NCBI GenBank assembly: GCA_029202985.1
Contig: CP119316.1
Coordinates: 1,302,001 to 1,366,000, forward strand
Source of the DNA: Candidatus Andeanibacterium colombiense
GTDB taxonomy: Bacteria; Pseudomonadota; Alphaproteobacteria; Sphingomonadales; Sphingomonadaceae
Length of the DNA: 64,000 nt
Reading direction: 5' to 3'
Below, in pieces: positions 7,861 through 15,845 of this stretch; positions within the stretch are counted from its first letter, which is position 1; each line of letters starts with the position of its first letter. Position numbers and translations under genes: made by a program. A model generated the notes under the pieces. The model was not told where the DNA came from, searched no databases, and saw only the letters and a program-made list of their open reading frames with translations.

Positions 7861-8595
7861 ACCAAGCCGCTGCGCCAGCGCCATCGCCGCCGCCGGGGCG
7901 CGTTCCTTCGCGCCGTTGATCAGGAAGCAGAACACGTCCGTACCCTCGCGGTCCCACTTGCGGCACAGCGCCGCCAGCCGGTCGAGCTCCGCGGGCGGAT
8001 AGCCGGTTTCGATCTCCGATTTCATTCCCTGCAGCCGGGCATAGCGGAAGCCCGCGGTGCGCTCGTCGATCGCCGGGCGGGCCTCCTCTTCGGAATAGAC
8101 CACCGCGACGCCCGCCCTGCGCGCCAGTTCGGTGAATTCGGCGCAGGCGAAGCTTTCATGTCCGACCTCGATCGCATGGCGCAGGGTCAGGCCTTCGTGC
8201 TCGTCCGGAAGCAACGCGAGGAAGGCGGCGATCTCGTCCGCGTCGAATTTCTTGGTCTTGGCGAGCTGCCAGAAGATCGGGCCGAGCTTGTCGCCCAACT
8301 CGACCAGCCCCTGCGCGACGAAGTTTCGCACCCCCTCCCCCGCTTCGGCGAGGTTGCGGCGGTTGCTGACGAAGCGCGAACCCTTGAGCGCGAACACGAA
8401 GCCCTCGGGCGTCGCGTCGCGCCACCTGGCGAAACTCTCGGGCTTCTGGCGGCTGTAGAAGGTCGCGTTGATCTCGATCGTCTGCACCGCGCGGCTGGCA
8501 TAATACAGCTCGTCCGCCTGGCGGGTGCCCTTGGGATAGAAGGTCTCGCGCCACGGCTCGTAGACCCAGCCGCCGATTCCGGTCCGGATTGTCAT
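7858..8595 (-). CDS. DUF72 (YecE-like) TIM-barrel protein
   Basis: A 245-residue DUF72 protein. It begins with IRTGIGGWVYEPWRETFYP and continues with YYASRAVQTIEINATFYS and FVFALKGSRFVSNRRNL, all diagnostic of the family, and ends with VFCFLINGAKERAPAAA. The fold is an 8-stranded barrel; the activity is unknown. It is unusually short of an upstream partner: the GFA gene is 64 bp away on the same strand. Confidence 0.92.
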   Translation of the reverse strand: MTIRTGIGGWVYEPWRETFYPKGTRQADELYYASRAVQTIEINATFYSRQKPESFARWRDATPEGFVFALKGSRFVSNRRNLAEAGEGVRNFVAQGLVELGDKLGPIFWQLAKTKKFDADEIAAFLALLPDEHEGLTLRHAIEVGHESFACAEFTELARRAGVAVVYSEEEARPAIDERTAGFRYARLQGMKSEIETGYPPAELDRLAALCRKWDREGTDVFCFLINGAKERAPAAAMALAQRLG

Positions 8596-8659
8596 GGGGC
8601 GGATGGTGGCATGGTGAGGGGCGGCTGGCTAGGCGGGATATGGACGCGGGCGCGTGCCC

Positions 8660-9067
8660 CTACTCCCCGATAACGACCGCCTCGCGCACATAGCCGAACG
8701 CGCTCGCCCCATCCCACGCCGCGCCGTCGGGAAAGCGCAGTTCGATCCCGGCCAGATCGCTCTCTTCCGCCAGCTGCATGTTCACGCCCATCATGGTGTT
8801 GCCGTGCTTCGCGACCATGGCGGGCGTCAGCACGAAATGGGTGGTCGCGCCGCAGGTGGGGCAGGATTGCACTTCGGCGCCGGGTTCGGCCTTGTCCGTG
8901 CGCGACCAGCCTCTGGTCGCGCCGGTCACCGTCACTTCGGACGGGGCGAAATAGGCCCAGCGCGCGCCGGACTTGCGGCACAGCGTGCAGTTGCATTCGT
9001 TGATATAGTCGGGGCGCGTCGCGGTTTCGAGGCGGATTTGGCCACACAGGCAGGAGAGGGTGATCAT
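8660..9067 (-). CDS. GFA-family zinc-binding protein
   Basis: A 135-residue GFA/CENP-V fold protein binding structural and catalytic-type zinc. The cysteines fall as CLCG near the N-terminus, CNCTLCRKSG, and CPTCGATTHF. The family is named for glutathione-dependent formaldehyde activation, but most members have no proven substrate. The start is the ATG at 9067 with GGAG just upstream; an earlier in-frame start at 9112 would run into the divergent cupin gene. Divergent from the cupin by only about 45 bp. Confidence 0.9.
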   Translation of the reverse strand: MITLSCLCGQIRLETATRPDYINECNCTLCRKSGARWAYFAPSEVTVTGATRGWSRTDKAEPGAEVQSCPTCGATTHFVLTPAMVAKHGNTMMGVNMQLAEESDLAGIELRFPDGAAWDGASAFGYVREAVVIGE

Positions 9068-9111
9068 GCGGCGCTCCTTGCCATGCCCGGCGCCGCAGGC
9101 ATAGTCGGGCA

Positions 9112-9558
9112 ATGGCAGACGCGAACCGGATCATCGAACGATTGCAGCTCCAGCCGCACCCCGAGGGCGGCTGGTACCGCGAGACCTGGCGCGCGGATGC
9201 CGCCAACGGAGAGCGCGCCGGAGGGACGGCGATCCATTTCCTGCTCGAAGCCGGGCAGCGCAGCCACTGGCACAAAGTCGACGCGGCGGAGATCTGGCTG
9301 TTCCACGCGGGCGATCCGCTGCGCCTGTCGCTCAGCGCCGGTGAGGCGGGGCCGGTCCGCGGCGTGGTGCTGGGCAGCGACGTGCTCGCGGGGCATGCGG
9401 TGCAGCATGTCGTGCTGCCGGGCGAATGGCAGGCCGCCGAACCGGGCCCGGTCGCGCAATTCGGCTATTCGCTGGTCAGCTGCGTGGTCGTGCCGGGCTT
9501 CGACTTCGCCGGCTTCACCCTCGCGCCGGAAGGCTGGGCGCCCGGCGGTCAGACGTAA
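9112..9558 (+). CDS. cupin_5 (DUF985) family protein
   Basis: A 148-residue single cupin barrel. It opens with IIERLQLQPHPEGGWYRETW (a DUF985 signature). It then has TAIHFLLEAGQRSHWHKVDA with the metal-site His pair, and EIWLFHAGDPLRLSL. The function is unknown; the family is often described as sugar-epimerase-like. Its last 10 bp overlap the convergent sulfotransferase gene. Confidence 0.9.
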   Translation: MADANRIIERLQLQPHPEGGWYRETWRADAANGERAGGTAIHFLLEAGQRSHWHKVDAAEIWLFHAGDPLRLSLSAGEAGPVRGVVLGSDVLAGHAVQHVVLPGEWQAAEPGPVAQFGYSLVSCVVVPGFDFAGFTLAPEGWAPGGQT

Positions 9559-11033
9559 TAGGCGTCGATGAACGGGCCGAGGAATTCGCGATAGGGTTCG
9601 GCCGCGCCGATCCCCGCGCGGTTGATCGGGCGGCGGACCTGCATCACGCTGGCGGTCGCCACCGCCCGGCGGTTTTCGTGCGGGGCGAACACCGCCGGCT
9701 CCTCGGCCAGGCCGCAATGGGCGACGATGCGGCGAATCCACGGCTCCGGCTCGCTGGCCAGCCCCTCGTAGGAGACCACCAGCAGGCGCTCGCCGAGAAT
9801 CTCCTGCCAGCGGGCCAGCAACTCGTCTTCCAGCCGGAAATTATAGGCGATGTCGGCCAGATCGTTGCTCCAGCGGATTCCGCCCATGAAGCAGGTGCGG
9901 AAGCACGACCACGCATTGTCGAGCGGGTCGCGGCGCAGCCAGATCAGCGGCGCCTCGGGCAGGATCGCCGCGGCGAGGCCGAGGGCGCGCGAATTATTGG
10001 TCGTCTTGTCGATCACCCGGCCGCCGCCGGGAAAACGTTCTGCCAGCAGGCCAGTCCAGAGCCGGGCAAGCGGCGCGGAGCCCGACCGGCGAACATAGGC
10101 GTCGAGTGCCGGGAACGAAGCGCCGCCCGCCTCATGCACCAGCAACCGCAGCCGGTCGATCTCGCCACCGTCGTTCACCGCGCTGTGGCTTGCGAGAATC
10201 TGTTCGACCAGAGTGGTGCCCGATCGCGGCAGGCCCATCACGAAGATCGCGCGGCCGGTCGGCGCGTCCTGCCGTGCGGCCAGGGCGTCGATGCGCGCCG
10301 CGTCGTAGCCGCGCACCGCTTCCAGCGCGAGCTGCCGTTCGCGCACGCGGTCGTTCGGAAACAGCGCGCGGGTCTCGCCCGCGGCATATTCGAACGCGGC
10401 GAAGGCCCGCGCATAGTCGTGATTGTCCGCGTGCGCCTTGCCCAGCGCATAGCAATAGAGCGCGCCCTCCGCGGCCGGCTGCCCCTGCAGCGCGCTCCTG
10501 GCCGCGGACAGGCGCGCGTAAAGCTCGGGTTCGTCGCCGAAATCGACCAGTTGCGAAAGCGAATGCCATGCCTCGCCCGATTCCGGACGGAGCCGCGTCG
10601 CTTCCTCGAGCCACTGGCGCGCCTCACCCGCCTCACCGACATTGAGTGCGGCGGCCCCGCGGATCAGCGCATGGCTGAAACGGTCGGGCAGATCTTGCGG
10701 GAGGCTGCATACCAGCGCGAAGGCGTCTGAATAGGCGCCTACCTGGGCAAGAACCTTGACCTTGCGGAACAGCGCGGCCGGATGCCAGTCGAAGTCGTCC
10801 AGGTAGAGATCGACTGCCTGAAGCGCGAGGACCACCGCCCCGATCTCGATCGCGATCATCGCCATCTGCAGCCATTGCTCGGCCATCGGCGCCCGCAACT
10901 CGATGAGCCCGCGCAAATTCTCGACCATCTCGGACCGGCTACCGCGCCGGATCGCGCGCTGGAACCTGTCGGTCAGCGTCAGCGCGGCGAATTTCTGCCC
11001 GACAGGCTCGCGGTCGGTAGGGGGCGGAGACAC
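9549..11033 (-). CDS. sulfotransferase with N-terminal TPR-like region
   Basis: A 494-residue protein in two halves. Residues 1-255 are helical, tetratricopeptide-like repeats (for example HADNHDYARAFAAFEYAAGE). Residues 260-494 are a PAPS-dependent sulfotransferase domain with the 5'-phosphosulfate loop GLPRSGTTLVEQ at about 267 and the 3'-phosphate region WLRRDPLDNAWSCF. Such TPR-sulfotransferases are common in alphaproteobacteria, usually with unknown acceptors. The window also encodes cysD, cysNC and cysQ, which make and clear PAPS/PAP. It is a monocistronic gene between convergent and divergent neighbours. Confidence 0.9.
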   Translation of the reverse strand: MSPPPTDREPVGQKFAALTLTDRFQRAIRRGSRSEMVENLRGLIELRAPMAEQWLQMAMIAIEIGAVVLALQAVDLYLDDFDWHPAALFRKVKVLAQVGAYSDAFALVCSLPQDLPDRFSHALIRGAAALNVGEAGEARQWLEEATRLRPESGEAWHSLSQLVDFGDEPELYARLSAARSALQGQPAAEGALYCYALGKAHADNHDYARAFAAFEYAAGETRALFPNDRVRERQLALEAVRGYDAARIDALAARQDAPTGRAIFVMGLPRSGTTLVEQILASHSAVNDGGEIDRLRLLVHEAGGASFPALDAYVRRSGSAPLARLWTGLLAERFPGGGRVIDKTTNNSRALGLAAAILPEAPLIWLRRDPLDNAWSCFRTCFMGGIRWSNDLADIAYNFRLEDELLARWQEILGERLLVVSYEGLASEPEPWIRRIVAHCGLAEEPAVFAPHENRRAVATASVMQVRRPINRAGIGAAEPYREFLGPFIDAYYV

Positions 11034-11254
11034 AGGATAAACCGGGATTGCTAACGCTCGTTAACATAAACGCGAAGCCGTGCGGGAGTTCAAACGAAAT
11101 CATGTCGCGAATTGTCTCACACGCCGCTTGCGGAGGCATATCTTCCCGCGCATGATGCCTGCGGGAAGAATGGCGCCGGACCCGGAAAAGCATCCGGGAG
11201 CGGGCCGACAGGGGAAGGCCGCCGGCACGCCGGACGGCCTCGGGAGAGAGAGGC

Positions 11255-11521
11255 ATGGCTCCTATCAGGATCCAGGCAGGATGCTTGCGAGGCTCACAGC
11301 AAGAGATTGAATCAGGCAGATCCGGGGCGTTCTCGCTTTCGCCCGCCGATCTGGCGGACAAGGCGCCGGGGGGCATCGGCGAATGGCTCGACGCGGATGT
11401 GGACCGCGCGATCGCGGCTGCGGAGCGTGCGGGGCTCGCGTCCTATCGGGTCGAAATCGGCCCGGAAGGCACGATCACGATCGTCGTCGGCCCCTCGGCG
11501 GACCAACCTGGCGAAGACTGA
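11255..11521 (+). CDS. small hypothetical protein
   Basis: An 88-residue frame with a GAGAGAGAGG purine run right before the ATG. The C-terminal half (DVDRAIAAAERAGLASYRVE followed by IGPEGTITIVVG) resembles short conserved proteins often seen near phage-type integrases, although no integrase is present here. The N-terminal 30 residues look weakly coding. The flanking 11034-11254 shows no gene that I can support. Confidence 0.5.
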   Translation: MAPIRIQAGCLRGSQQEIESGRSGAFSLSPADLADKAPGGIGEWLDADVDRAIAAAERAGLASYRVEIGPEGTITIVVGPSADQPGED

Positions 11522-11651
11522 CAGGGGAAGGCGGAGGATCGCCCGCCCGCGTGCGCCCTTCGGTTCGCCGCCGACTCGGGAACGATCGCGGCCCGACGGG
11601 GATTGATGGCGGGCAAGCTTTCAATGAACCCCCGCCCAAGGAACCCCCGCG

Positions 11652-12110
11652 ATGACCAAGACCCTGTCCGACATTTCCGAAGCGATGCGCGACATCGATT
11701 TCTGCATGCTGGTGAGCCGCGCGCCCGACGGCTCGATCGGCGGGCGCCCGATGAGCAACAACCGCGAGGTCGCTTATGAGGGCACCAGCTGGTTCTTCAC
11801 CTGCGACGATACGCAGATGGTCGAGGATCTTACCCGCGATCCCTCGGTCGGGCTCAGCTATCAGGGCAAGGCCGGCCTGCTTGGGCTCGTCGGCAAGCCG
11901 GGCATGTTCATCCACGTCGAAGGCCATGCGCGCCCGGTGAAGGACAAGCTCCTGTTCGCCAAGCACTGGCGCGAGGGGCTGGACGAATGGTTCAAGCAGG
12001 GCATCGACACGCCGGGCCTGACGCTGATCGAGGTCGAGGCGAAGCGCATCCATTACTGGGACGGCATGGAGGCCGGCGAAGTGGCGTTGGGAGCGCCGGT
12101 GGAGGCTTGA
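11652..12110 (+). CDS. pyridoxamine 5'-phosphate oxidase family protein (general stress protein 26-like)
   Basis: A 152-residue split-barrel FMN-binding protein. Visible features are MLVSRAPDGSIGGRPMSNNR, SWFFTCDDTQMVEDL and a DPSVGLSYQGK strand, typical of the GSP26/PPOX_2 group. The ending ties lysine-rich strands to IEVEAKRIHYWDG. The group binds FMN or related cofactors, and the physiological reaction is usually unknown. Its stop is immediately followed by the promoter of the toxin-antitoxin pair. Confidence 0.9.
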   Translation: MTKTLSDISEAMRDIDFCMLVSRAPDGSIGGRPMSNNREVAYEGTSWFFTCDDTQMVEDLTRDPSVGLSYQGKAGLLGLVGKPGMFIHVEGHARPVKDKLLFAKHWREGLDEWFKQGIDTPGLTLIEVEAKRIHYWDGMEAGEVALGAPVEA

Positions 12111-12112
12111 GA

Positions 12113-12140
12113 TTGCCAAACGCACCGTGCGTGTTATAAC
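12113..12140 (+). promoter_or_regulatory. promoter and candidate operator of the AbrB-Doc module
   Basis: TTGCCA (12113-12118) and TATAAC (12135-12140) are spaced 16 bp apart. The predicted transcription start falls on or beside the antitoxin ATG (12147), so the mRNA may be leaderless. The spacer holds the inverted repeat ACGCA-CCG-TGCGT, and the palindrome ACGCGCGT follows the -10; both are candidate sites for antitoxin autorepression. Confidence 0.65.
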
Positions 12141-12146
12141 GCGCGT

Positions 12147-12374
12147 ATGAACACTTCACTCAAGGTCACCAAGATCGGGAATTCGGCCGGGATCATCCTG
12201 CCCAAGGAAGTGCTTGCACAATTGCGCGCGACTATCGGGGACACGCTTTATTTGAGCGAGGCACCCGATGGAGTGCGGATTACAGCAAGCGATCCCGATT
12301 TCGAAACCAAGATGGAAGCTGCAGAGGCGATCATGCGCGAGGATCGTGACATCCTCCGCGTGCTCGCAAAATAG
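12147..12374 (+). CDS. AbrB/MazE/SpoVT-family antitoxin
   Basis: A 75-residue antitoxin. The N-terminal swapped-hairpin DNA-binding domain reads LKVTKIGNSAGIILPKEVLA, followed by a flexible C-terminus (MEAAEAIMREDRDILRVLAK) expected to wrap the toxin. The stop (TAG) is immediately followed by the toxin ATG without any spacer. Established behaviour of the family: it neutralises the toxin and represses its own promoter. Confidence 0.9.
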   Translation: MNTSLKVTKIGNSAGIILPKEVLAQLRATIGDTLYLSEAPDGVRITASDPDFETKMEAAEAIMREDRDILRVLAK

Positions 12375-12770
12375 ATGCCCGACCGTCACGAGCCGATCTG
12401 GCTCGATTCCGAAATCGCGCTTGCGATCCACGACCGGCAATTGGCCGAACATGGCGGCGCGTCGGGCGTTCGAGATACTGGCGCGCTAGAATCCGCCCTG
12501 GGTCGGCCGGTCAATCGCTGGTCATATGGCGAAGACGATTTGTGCGCGCTCGCCGCTGCCTATGCCTTTGGCGTGGCGCGTAACCACCCTTTCACCGATG
12601 GTAACAAGCGAACCGCCTGGGTACTCGCACGCCTGTTCCTGCGGCTCAACGCGGTCGCGCTGGCTTTCGAACCGCACGACGCCATACGGACCGTTCTCGC
12701 CCTCGCCGCGGGCGAGTTGTCGGAAGAGGAATTGGCCGACTGGTTCAGGCAGCACGTCTCCGCCGCATGA
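12375..12770 (+). CDS. Doc-type (Fic fold) death-on-curing toxin
   Basis: A 131-residue Fic/Doc protein. The catalytic motif is HPFTDGNKR (residues 71-79), the exact Doc form of HxFx(D/N)GNKR. Upstream is the typical IHDRQLAEHGGASGVRDTGA opening. Doc toxins phosphorylate EF-Tu and stop translation. All key residues are present, so it looks active. The partner is an AbrB-type antitoxin rather than Phd. It overlaps the DoxX gene by 4 bp. Confidence 0.93.
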   Translation: MPDRHEPIWLDSEIALAIHDRQLAEHGGASGVRDTGALESALGRPVNRWSYGEDDLCALAAAYAFGVARNHPFTDGNKRTAWVLARLFLRLNAVALAFEPHDAIRTVLALAAGELSEEELADWFRQHVSAA

Positions 12771-13201
12771 TCCGCGCGGGCCTGCGCTGGCTGCTGGGCC
12801 TGTTCTATGCGGTTGCCGGCTGGTTCCATCTGACCGCGCCTGACCCGTTCCTGCGGATCATCCCTTCATGGGTACCGCGGCCAGAAGCGGTAATCCTGCT
12901 TACAGGCATAGCCGAACTGCTCGGCGCCATCGTGCTGACCCAGCCATTGTCGCCCGCGCTGCGGCGCGCCGGGGCGATCGGGCTGGCGCTTTATGCGGTC
13001 TGCGTGTTCCCGGCCAACGTCAATCACTTCATGATCGACATGGCCCGGCCCGATCACGGCTGGGGGCTCGCCTATCACCTGCCGCGCATGATCGCGCAGC
13101 CGGTGCTGGTGTGGCTGGCTTTGTGGTGCGGCGGAGTGACCCGATGGCCCTTCCGCCGCGGCCAGGAGCCTACTTCTCCTTACCCGCCACGCCGTAATTG
13201 A
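12767..13201 (+). CDS. DoxX-like integral membrane protein
   Basis: A 144-residue, four-helix membrane protein of the DoxX/DUF type. Features are WLLGLFYAVAGWFHLTAPDP, IIPSWVPRPEAVILLTGIAE and NVNHFMIDMARPDHGWGLAY. The start ATG overlaps the Doc stop (ATGA), so it is read from the toxin-antitoxin transcript, although a functional link is unproven. Its 3' end overlaps the convergent dioxygenase gene by 32 bp. Confidence 0.85.
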   Translation: MIRAGLRWLLGLFYAVAGWFHLTAPDPFLRIIPSWVPRPEAVILLTGIAELLGAIVLTQPLSPALRRAGAIGLALYAVCVFPANVNHFMIDMARPDHGWGLAYHLPRMIAQPVLVWLALWCGGVTRWPFRRGQEPTSPYPPRRN

Positions 13202-14432
13202 TCGCGGCGTTGCGGGTCTTCTGGAAGTCGGGAACCGAGAGGCCCTTCATCGACGCGTAGATGTCGATGTTGCCGATGCCGGTCACCGCGCCGAGCTTTT
13301 CGAGCATGAAGAAGATCACCCCGTAATGGATCATCCCGATCCAGTCGCGCTCGCGGATAAGGCGGCGCTCCTCATCGTCGAGCCCGGCTTCGAGCATCGT
13401 TGCTTCCTCGTTCTCGCGGAACTTCTTGCGGATGTCGGGCCGGGTCAGCGAGTGGAGGAAATGGTTGAGCTTGAAGCCCTTGACCGAGCGCTCGATCGTG
13501 AAGGGATAGGTCCCCGCCATATCCTCGGCGCCCTTGTAGTCCCATTCGATCCGCTCGAGCGTCTTTTCGGGCGCTTCCTCGGGCCGATCGTCGGACTTTT
13601 CCTCGAAGATCATCGTCGCGATCGGGCACATCGAGGGGAGGAAATAGGTCTTGTGGGTGACTTCGACCTCGGCGGCGAGCGCGCCGCGCATCATCAGCCA
13701 CATCACCACTTCGGCGCCTTCCCAGCCGCCGAGTTCGGCAAGCTTGGCGATCGGATAGTCGAGCAGGGCCTCGGGGTCCTTCTCGAGCATTTCCATGAAC
13801 TGGTAATCCCACTCGGGATTGTTGAAGCCGCAACCTTCGCCGTGGACCTGATGGCTGAGCCCGCCGGTGCCGGCGATCGCGACCTTGATGTCCTCGGGAT
13901 AGGACAGGATCGCCTGGCGCAGGCTCTTGCCGAATTTGTAGAACCGGCGCGCGGAAGGGAGCGGCACGGTCAGCACGCCGCACACGATCGGCAGCAGCTT
14001 TACCGCCCAGCCGTTCGCATCGTCATGATCGACCATCACCGACAGCGGCGAGAAGGCACCGTGATCCAGGCCCTTGCCCTGGAAATAGCTGAGGTCGAAT
14101 TCATTCGCGACCATCACCTTGGCGACGTGTTCGGCGAATTTCGGATCGCCCATGATCGCCGGGATGTCGCGCGGGCCGCCGCCTTCGTCCGCCGCTTCGA
14201 ACTTCTCGCCCACGCCCAGCGCGAAGTGCGAATAGTGATCGAAGAACGAGGTCATGTGATCGTTGTAGATATAGACCAGCACGTCGGGCTGCTTCTCGCG
14301 AAACCACTGCTGCACCGGCTCATAGCCTTCGAAGATCGGCTTCCACACCGGATCGTCGAACTTCTTCGCATCCTTGGCAAAGGCGATGGTGGGGGTGTGC
14401 GACGTGGCGACACCGCCGACGATGGTAGCCAT
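13170..14432 (-). CDS. gallate-type extradiol dioxygenase (fused LigB-LigA domains)
   Basis: A 420-residue single-chain class III extradiol dioxygenase. The length and domain order (LigB-like residues 1-290, LigA-like 300-420) match gallate dioxygenase DesB/GalA rather than the two-subunit protocatechuate 4,5-dioxygenase. Iron-site residues are visible: SHTPTIAF (H12), YNDHMTSFF (H59), GLDHGAFSPL (catalytic His, about H124), GTGGLSHQVHGEG, and a Glu in GGWEGAEVVMW. It would open gallate or protocatechuate to a dicarboxylic acid in the cytosol. No other ring-cleavage pathway gene adjoins it. The substrate needs testing. Confidence 0.85.
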   Translation of the reverse strand: MATIVGGVATSHTPTIAFAKDAKKFDDPVWKPIFEGYEPVQQWFREKQPDVLVYIYNDHMTSFFDHYSHFALGVGEKFEAADEGGGPRDIPAIMGDPKFAEHVAKVMVANEFDLSYFQGKGLDHGAFSPLSVMVDHDDANGWAVKLLPIVCGVLTVPLPSARRFYKFGKSLRQAILSYPEDIKVAIAGTGGLSHQVHGEGCGFNNPEWDYQFMEMLEKDPEALLDYPIAKLAELGGWEGAEVVMWLMMRGALAAEVEVTHKTYFLPSMCPIATMIFEEKSDDRPEEAPEKTLERIEWDYKGAEDMAGTYPFTIERSVKGFKLNHFLHSLTRPDIRKKFRENEEATMLEAGLDDEERRLIRERDWIGMIHYGVIFFMLEKLGAVTGIGNIDIYASMKGLSVPDFQKTRNAAINYGVAGKEK

Positions 14433-14489
14433 GATTAGTCTTTCCTCTTCCCGGAAACGCCAGGCGATTCCCTAGATAATGCCGATGTG

Positions 14490-14505
14490 CCGCTAGCGTA
14501 AGCGG
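14490..14505. promoter_or_regulatory. small inverted repeat upstream of the dioxygenase
   Basis: CCGCT and AGCGG arms flank AGCGTA, about 58 bp before the dioxygenase start. It could be an operator or, read on the minus strand, a weak terminator for the PEBP gene. No clear -35/-10 pair is visible around it. Confidence 0.25.
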
Positions 14506-14550
14506 TACAAACGATCTTTGGGCAAGATCAATTCGCCGCCGGCGCGGCGC

Positions 14551-15129
14551 TCAATTCCCGTCGAAATCGATCTTGTCGATCTCCACGTCGTCCCACTCGC
14601 CCTCGTCTTCCTCGTCGCTGTGCTCGTAGACCGCGGTGAGGAGGGTGACGGCGATTACGTGATCTTCCATTTCCTCCAGCAGCGCCTCGCGGTCGCTGCC
14701 GGGCGAAAGCTCGATCGGCGCGTCGAGCGCGAACAGCTGGAACACGTAGTGATGCGGCTCGCCCGCGGGCAGCTTGGGCAGCAGCCATTCGCTGTTACGC
14801 TGCGAATTCTTGCCCACGCGCGGCGGGGTTTCGCCTTCGAGCAACCGGCCTTTTTGCGGCGCGAGACCCCACACCAGCCAGTTGCAGCCGGGTTCCGTGC
14901 CCTGCACGTCCGGATCCTCGACGATCAGCACCAGCTCCACCGCATCGGACGGCGGCGCGCTCCATTCGAGCGGCGGCGCGACCGCGTCTTCCTCGTCGGC
15001 GGTGAAGCTCGGATCGAGTTCCTCGCCGTCGTCGAAGGCGGGCGAGGTGAGCTTGAAGCCGCCGGCGTTGATCAGGCCCGGCGCGGCGAGCTTGGCGATC
15101 GCGAGGCTTGCATGCCCGGCCTTGGCCAT
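14551..15129 (-). CDS. YbhB/YbcL-family PEBP (Raf-kinase-inhibitor-like) protein
   Basis: A 192-residue phosphatidylethanolamine-binding-protein fold. Diagnostic parts are LEWSAPPSDAVELVLIVEDPD (ligand pocket Asp-Pro), then CNWLVWGLAP, HHYVFQLFALD and a Glu/Asp-rich acidic tail (EHSDEEDEGEWDDVEID). The start is the ATG at 15129 with AAGGAT upstream. The role in bacteria is unknown. The acidic C-terminus and N-terminal extension before the core make it longer than the E. coli homologues (about 160). Confidence 0.9.
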   Translation of the reverse strand: MAKAGHASLAIAKLAAPGLINAGGFKLTSPAFDDGEELDPSFTADEEDAVAPPLEWSAPPSDAVELVLIVEDPDVQGTEPGCNWLVWGLAPQKGRLLEGETPPRVGKNSQRNSEWLLPKLPAGEPHHYVFQLFALDAPIELSPGSDREALLEEMEDHVIAVTLLTAVYEHSDEEDEGEWDDVEIDKIDFDGN

Positions 15130-15269
15130 GGTTGGATCCTTTCTTCGTGAAAGGCGCCTCCATAATCGCGGCACGCCGGGTTGGACAGGGGGTTCGCGCC
15201 GGATTTCCCCGTTTGCGCGACAGGGGCGGATCGGGCAAGCATAGCTCCCTAACGAACGGGAGAGAAAGC

Positions 15270-15782
15270 ATGTCCAAGGGGCGCCGCGTGGTCACGGGCC
15301 ACGATGCGAGCGGCAAATCGGTAGTGCTGTCGGACGGCGCGCCGCCGCAGAACCATGCGATGCAGGGCGAAGCGGTCGGCGCCGATTTCATCGAGATGTG
15401 GTCGACGCCCGAAGCGGTCCCGACCCTCTCCTCGTTCCCCGAAAGCGAGCCCAACGACCGCGCGTTTACGATCATGCCTTCGTCCGGCCATCTGCTGCGC
15501 GTGATCGAGATCTACCCGCCGCATATGGGCGGCCACCGCACGGTGATGCACCGCACCCGCACGCTCGATTATGTGGTGGTGATCGAGGGCGAAATCGTGC
15601 TGGTGCTGAGCGACAGCGAAGTGACCCTGAAGTCCGGCGAGGTGGTGGTCCAGCGCGCCACCGACCATGCGTGGGAGAACCGCTCCGATACGGTGGCGCG
15701 GATGGCCTTCTTCCATATCGCCGGAGAATTTTCGGACGAATTGCTGGCCAAATTGCCGCAGCCGCTCGAACTGATGGAATAG
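15270..15782 (+). CDS. cupin-domain protein
   Basis: A 170-residue cupin. The metal and barrel strands are RVIEIYPPHMGGHRTVMHRT, DYVVVIEGEIVLVLSDSEV and VQRATDHAWENRSDTVARM. The N-terminal 60 residues contain a substrate-type loop (IEMWSTPEAVPTLSSFP) found in cupins annotated near aromatic-compound genes. GGGAG precedes the ATG at 15270. It is divergent from the PEBP gene. The reaction is unknown. Confidence 0.85.
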   Translation: MSKGRRVVTGHDASGKSVVLSDGAPPQNHAMQGEAVGADFIEMWSTPEAVPTLSSFPESEPNDRAFTIMPSSGHLLRVIEIYPPHMGGHRTVMHRTRTLDYVVVIEGEIVLVLSDSEVTLKSGEVVVQRATDHAWENRSDTVARMAFFHIAGEFSDELLAKLPQPLELME

Positions 15783-15845
15783 CTCGACAAAGCCCCGCGC
15801 CCTCGGCACACATGCGGCAGGGAGAGGCATTCGCAAGGGATCGCG

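Noticed and set aside
11080..11310. 76-codon basic open frame
   Set aside because: Arg/Pro-rich composition, no ribosome site, and it overlaps the better supported small gene at 11255.
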